A stretch of DNA of 64,000 nucleotides from Epiperipatus broadwayi (lineage: Eukaryota > Onychophora > Udeonychophora > Euonychophora > Peripatidae): positions 1,527,296 to 1,591,295 of the forward strand of contig JAQFVV010000233.1 of assembly GCA_028023455.1 (NCBI GenBank). The letters are read 5' to 3'. The notes below the pieces were generated by a model, which saw only the letters and a list, made by a program, of their open reading frames with translations, searched no databases and had not been told where the DNA came from. The position numbers and the translations under genes are program-made. Below, in pieces: positions 59,181-64,000 of this stretch. The first letter of the stretch is position 1. Each line of letters begins with the position of its first letter.

Positions 59181-60455
59181 AAATTTCATTTAATAAAATA
59201 TACTTGAAGATTTTATATAGTAAACAAAACATTAAGATTTAGATTTCAAATTAATAAAATATATGTTAAGACCAGATCTAGTAAAAGAAACATTAAGATT
59301 TACCCCCATCCCTTTACTGCTATTTAAAACAACACAATCCCATCTTCATTGATTTTACAATAACTGAAATATTTAAATACAAGATTTGAAATTTTAAGAG
59401 TATGGAAAATATAAAAAATAATTAATGGGTCACTCTTTCAGAATTGAGTAAAAACAAAACATTTTAAAAGATTTCAAAGCATTAATTAGCTTAAGTTCTG
59501 GATTTACAGAGTTAAACAAATCAATTTTTATATTAAAATGAACCTAAAATGATGATTCATAAAACAATCTGGCAAACGTATTAATTTATAATGCATTATA
59601 TATGTATATTTAAAGGGGTTAATATCCTTTTCATGAAGGTTTAGAAGAAAAAAAAGAAAAAAAAAGATTTTTAGAAATTAAGCTCGCCAGGTTGTGAGAT
59701 TGGCAATTTAATAATAATACGAATATACATATAAAATCAAGTAATAAACAACTAACCACACCAAAATTAAAGAAAGTTAGAGCATATGAAATAGATTAGA
59801 TATAATGAAATCATTTGAGAGCAAATTTACATTCACAGATTTATATAAAAAAAAAACAAAGTTAAATAATACATGAGAACTCTTGATTAGTAGAATTTGA
59901 GATTAGTGAGACTAGATTCATTTTCAAATAGTAGCATAAAAGTTTACCTTGCGCAAATTTAATAAGTCTATTTTCAAAGTACTGCTCATGCATGGCAAAT
60001 TGAGGATCCAAAATGAATTTTTTTTGGTGACAGCAAGCTTCTCTATTAGCATTTTTAAAGTTCTCCATTGGGCCTTTACTTCACTTTAGGATAACAGAAT
60101 ATTATGGCCACGGAAGATGATGACCCATAGGGTCGAGAAGAGTAGTGGATTTTGCTATATCATTTTTAAGTTTCAAGCAAAACGAAATATGTTTATAATA
60201 CCTCTCTCTAAAAGTAGCTAATCTCCTTTGTCATTCAAAATTCAGTCATTTTATACTTTTTCTTTTATCAGTTGTTTTTGAAGATGCAATTGTAAGATAA
60301 CGTCCAAAAATAAATTCAAATCTATTTCTAGATTAGAAATAGATTTGACAACATGTTTTTAACACAAGTAAATCTTTAATCTACTTAATCCCATTTATTT
60401 TAAGTAAAACTTAAATTAAAAAATACCTCCCTTTAATTATTTTTGGACAATTACA
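59181..60455. other. AT-rich stretch without a recognised gene
   Basis: The minus frame at 59862-60068 has no known motif. A perfect short hairpin lies at 60316-60348. Nothing else was recognised. Confidence 0.4.
60316..60348. repeat. Perfect 15-bp inverted repeat
   Basis: tcaaatctatttcta and tagaaatagatttga are exact reverse complements separated by gat. It could be a tiny foldback or a terminator-like hairpin. Confidence 0.8.
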
Positions 60456-60459
60456 ACAG

Positions 60460-60842
60460 TCACATCTTCCATATTGGATTTTATAAAAAATATATAGTTT
60501 AATAGAAAAACAAGCATTTTAAAAAGAAAAAGCCGAAAATGACATATAATAAATATTTAAAAACATCAATATTTTGTTAGTAAGTTTTGCTCTTATGTAT
60601 ATATTTGAGCCGCATCTATAATACTTTAATAAAAAAAAAACTAATAATTAATAAAAAGAATTAATAATAATTTTAAAACATGTTATTGAAACATTAATTT
60701 TTATAATTTAGGCATGCAACTCAAATATATACATGAAATATATATATACATGACAAAAGGAGCGGGATGGGATATAGGGGTTTGAATATGGGTTAGTAGG
60801 TAGAAACATGAAGCACAATCTTAAGCTAAGATTTACTGCTTC
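60460..60842. repeat. Diverged interspersed repeat, copy 2
   Basis: Aligns with 1-345 in the same orientation: acagtcacatcttccat, tttgagccgcatc, tatatacatgac and aagctaagatttactgct occur in order. Similarity stops near 60842, before the position matching the gag coding part. This suggests a copy of the element's 3' portion only. Confidence 0.55.
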
Positions 60843-60844
60843 CC

Positions 60845-62500
60845 TATAAAACAAAGTAGGTGAAATGGGATTCTAGTCAAAGACCATTTCATATCCCTAA
60901 AATCACAAAAGAAAATGAAAATAAAATGAATTTACTTAAATTTGGTAAGCAATCATGAATCATCTTTTTATGAACTTAGTTATAAATTTTAATTAAATTC
61001 TATTAACCTTGCCAAGTTTACTTTAAATTTCTGGGACCCCCAACCATCTCACCACAATTTGCAGTGTATCCAATGTATAAATAGTTATAATACACTACTA
61101 ACTAAAAATACTGATTATAAAAAAAAACTTATCATATCTAATTCAGTATCCAAAGTGAATACCTAACACGAAGGTATATATAATATATGAATGTAAAATA
61201 TGTACATATTTACAATGGAAAAGGAAACATCCCTAGTTAAATTTATCTAGTATAAGTGAGATCTGGGTTTTTTTCTGAAATGACCATAATTTGTGGGCAT
61301 GATGTGCCCCTATGAAGGCATTACTACCAATTTTATCTGGTCTTATGTTCCAGGTTTGATTCCCACTACTTGGATCAGGTGATTTCTGTGGTCAAGAGTT
61401 CTGTATCCACATTCTCTGAAGTTCTGGAGATTCAACTCCTTACATCTTCAAAGGTTCTTCATAGAAATGAATGGAATACAAGTGGAATCTTGATAACTGC
61501 ATAGGCAAACTTTAGAAAAGGGTAAAGTCATACAACCCTTTTCTACTCTAACTTTTCAGTAAGTCACATTGATGTTTGAATAACAATATGAATCTATCAG
61601 AAAACATCCATTGTTATTGGCAGCTTGTTCAAGTGGTAAGTAAAGTTTTCTTAATTCTATTTGATTTTATTAACACATTTTCCTATTATATTTTCATATA
61701 TGCATTGTTGTAGGAATTCCCAAATAAACAATGCAATATAGTCTTAGATTAACTTTTTATATAAATTTGAAGACAGACACATGTTCAAAGTTAGTGCTTT
61801 AGAATTTTTGAAATTAATAAAATATAAATTATTTAATTTTATATAAAATTAATATAGTGAGCTTTCAAAGATGTATATATATATATATTTTACTAACCTT
61901 AGTTAAGTTTATGTATACAACTTAAATTTATTTATGTTATTAACTTTAAATTATAGTCAAGTTTTTCTTTTAACATTTATTTAAAATTAATAATGTTTTA
62001 AAATAAACGTTCTGAGATAAAAATCTAAACAAATTAGTTAATAAATGAAAGAAGTAAAATAAGTAAATGACTTTACACAATAAAATATAAAGTAACAAAA
62101 CACAAACATTTTGTTTTTATTAATGCATAAATTTAGAAATAGGCATATTGCTGTATACCTTATTACTTAGGAAAAAGAAAAAAAAGTTTTATGTATATTT
62201 AATGAAATAGTTTCTTGCTAGTGTTATGTCTTATATTTATTTTCTTTATATTTTTGAGTTAAACCTTTCTATTTGTGAAAGTATTTTTCTAGGTAAACTT
62301 ATCAAATAAAATAAAGAACATTTTTATAAATTAGTTCATACTTATTGAAGTAATGTATGCCACTATTATTTCTCTTTATATGTATTAACTACTTATTTAT
62401 TCATTATTTATTAATATATATATATATGTATATATATATATACTAATCATTTATTTGCTTATCTAAATTATGACAATAATAGAATATATCATGTAAGAAT
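60845..62500. other. AT-rich stretch with a weak SINE-like patch
   Basis: 61290-61560 is GC-balanced and contains ggtttgattccc (61352-61363), a B-box-like word, without a clear A box. TA runs occur near 61873 and 62416. No gene was recognised. Confidence 0.4.
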
Positions 62501-62501
62501 T

Positions 62502-62605
62502 ATGTTAATTCATAGGGTTAACATATATATATATATACGGCTTACTGAATTATAGTTAATTCATAGGGTTAACATATATATATATATACGGCTTACTGAA
62601 TTTTA
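62502..62605 (+). repeat. 51-bp tandem duplication
   Basis: gttaattcatagggttaac, a TA run and acggcttactgaatt occur twice at an offset of 51 bp with almost no difference. The duplication looks recent. Confidence 0.9.
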
Positions 62606-63530
62606 GAATCCTTTCCTCGTAATCAAGATTTTTGATATGAGCTTATAAGCTGTTCAATTAATGAGAGTTGCTATTATAAACATTATAATTTTAAATTTCA
62701 TCTTTGTTGGGTATTTAAAATACTATCTTTCATATGACATTTATTAAACAAACTTAGATTGGTATAATTATCCTTTTTTTTTTTTTTAAAAGTATTGATT
62801 TTAAGTACAAGACAAAATTATCATGGACCATTGGTTCTAATTCTTCATTCTTACAATTTGATATTTTTCTTTTTAAATTCATCCAATTGGGGTATTTGTA
62901 AAATAATTCAATAATATCTCAAAATGGTATGTCCTTCTACATTTGTCTAACTTTACCATTTGTTCATAAACCTATGTTCTCAGTTCCACATAAAGCTGAT
63001 ATCATTACTTAACAATTCATAATTATATCTCTATCTATTCATGAGTTTGGCAATATTTAAAAAGTACGGTATGCCTTAATAATTCATGTCATCATGTCAT
63101 CGTAATTTAAACAATTCATGTTTTCTTGACTTGCATTAGCCATAGGTAGATATCAGCTAAAATTCCTACCTATGATTTGCCAATCAAATAATTTTTTACA
63201 GTCATATATCAAAATATAATAATTTTCTATAATAAAATCATTAAAAAGACTTCTTATTGTAAACTGTCTATAGTATTATATCTCCTGCAATGGTTCTAAA
63301 AATCATTGGTCTGACAATTCCTTCTGTTATGAAATTTTTTAATCTTTATGACAATGTATTTTGGAAAAGTAAAACCATTTAAGCTTTAAAATTTTCATCT
63401 GGAAAAGTAAATTTCAAAACCCACCATCACTATATAATTAAAATGGATTATTATTTTCTGGATTTACTGTAAAATCATCTTCTATAAAATATTTGTCTCT
63501 TAAACTAACATGGCATATATATATATATAT
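62606..63530. other. AT-rich stretch without a recognised gene
   Basis: cataggtag and ctacctatg (63140-63175) form a 9-bp inverted repeat. An (AT)n tract at 63515-63530 abuts the LTR-like start. Confidence 0.45.
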
Positions 63531-64000
63531 TGTAATGGGAGAAAGATATTTGAGATTCGCATATACTGACCCCAGGGGCGCCACTAGTCCGAAAATAAAA
63601 ACTAGACATTTATTTTAGGGTGGACAGGATATGTGAATCAAAAGGCACTGAACTACACTCAGGGAGGAACAAGATATCTTAAATATTATTTAGACAGTTG
63701 AGAAATCAAAGCACAAAGACAAACATCAGCCAAATTAAGTTTAAACAATTTATTAATTTTATTAAAAGTTGGGCAATAGAATGAAGACATCTAGCCACGA
63801 ATACAAAAGTGGCTTATAGTAACATACGCATATTTACCAGAGAGTGCACAAGAGTACGACAAATATGAAGGCATTAAACATTTTGGCAGCAAAATTCTCT
63901 CACTTAAAATATAAGAAATGGTTAGGATAATATCTTCTTGCTGGCCAGTTGTAAAATTACAAAAACAAACAACAACTCTAGCTTCCTAAATCAGAGATAA
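63531..64000. mobile_element. Start of an LTR related to the 23-30 kb family
   Basis: After an (AT)n tract the sequence starts tgtaatggg, compared with tgtactggg at 23455. It then shares ggggcgcc/ta...actagtc.gaa (63576-63594; 23690-23706) and, further on, an agtttaaacaatttatt-like and gggcaatag word. Similarity is patchy, so it is a different subfamily. The element runs off the window; orientation is unknown. Confidence 0.45.

Noticed and set aside
1-64000. CRISPR arrays, bacterial operons, integrons or phage genes
   Set aside because: No evenly spaced identical repeats, no ribosome-binding-site-led gene clusters and no long intact frames; sequence character is that of an animal nuclear genome.

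Overview
The window is nuclear DNA from an AT-rich animal genome (roughly three quarters A+T by eye) and consists mostly of retroelement remains of different ages. The families seen are Penelope-like elements (PLEs) with GIY-YIG endonuclease remnants, a long-LTR element with a gag gene, 5'-truncated LINEs, tRNA-derived SINE heads, a foldback MITE and many AT microsatellites. There are no bacterial-style operons, CRISPR arrays or rRNA genes, and no intact host gene was recognised. The transposon mix points to an invertebrate, but I cannot name the lineage; an arthropod or a lophotrochozoan would both fit.

Layout. 1-2.6 kb: minus-strand relic of a coiled-coil gag gene, possibly with its LTR junction near 2.63 kb. 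6.2-8.0 kb: a CpG-richer island with one plausible unrecognised exon. 11.0-13.2 kb: two PLE 3' ends head to head, each carrying endonuclease remains, a tRNA-like module and a hammerhead-like motif. 13.9-14.5 kb: a 650-bp polypurine tract. 14.75-15.15 kb: a promoter-like segment with an X-box and a splice donor. 16.0-17.1 kb: a truncated PLE bounded by 26-bp inverted repeats. 17.8-18.7 kb: a minus-strand segment that may be a terminal exon plus 3'UTR. 20.2-23.3 kb: a LINE-like RT relic and a LINE 3' fragment with a 20-bp target-site duplication. 23.45-30.51 kb: the best-preserved element, a 7.06-kb minus-strand LTR element with 1.7-kb LTRs, gag and no visible pol. 31.2 kb: a MITE. 31.4-35.0 kb: two PLE copies in tandem. 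36.7-40.1 kb: a long LINE relic. 41.5-42.5 kb: a PLE end with an intact hammerhead core, beside three CTCF-like motifs. 42.7-43.4 kb: a LINE tail. 43.4-63.5 kb: mostly unassigned AT-rich DNA with SINE heads, minisatellites and one promoter-like patch. 63.53 kb to the end: the start of an LTR related to the 23-30 kb family.

Functional reading. Every RT, endonuclease and gag reading frame seen is interrupted, so none is predicted to make a full protein. The best candidates for function are the 23-30 kb element (TATA box in both LTRs, nearly intact gag, clean termini), which could move only with enzymes supplied elsewhere, and the hammerhead motif at 41.56 kb. No search could be run; family assignments rest on motifs read by eye.
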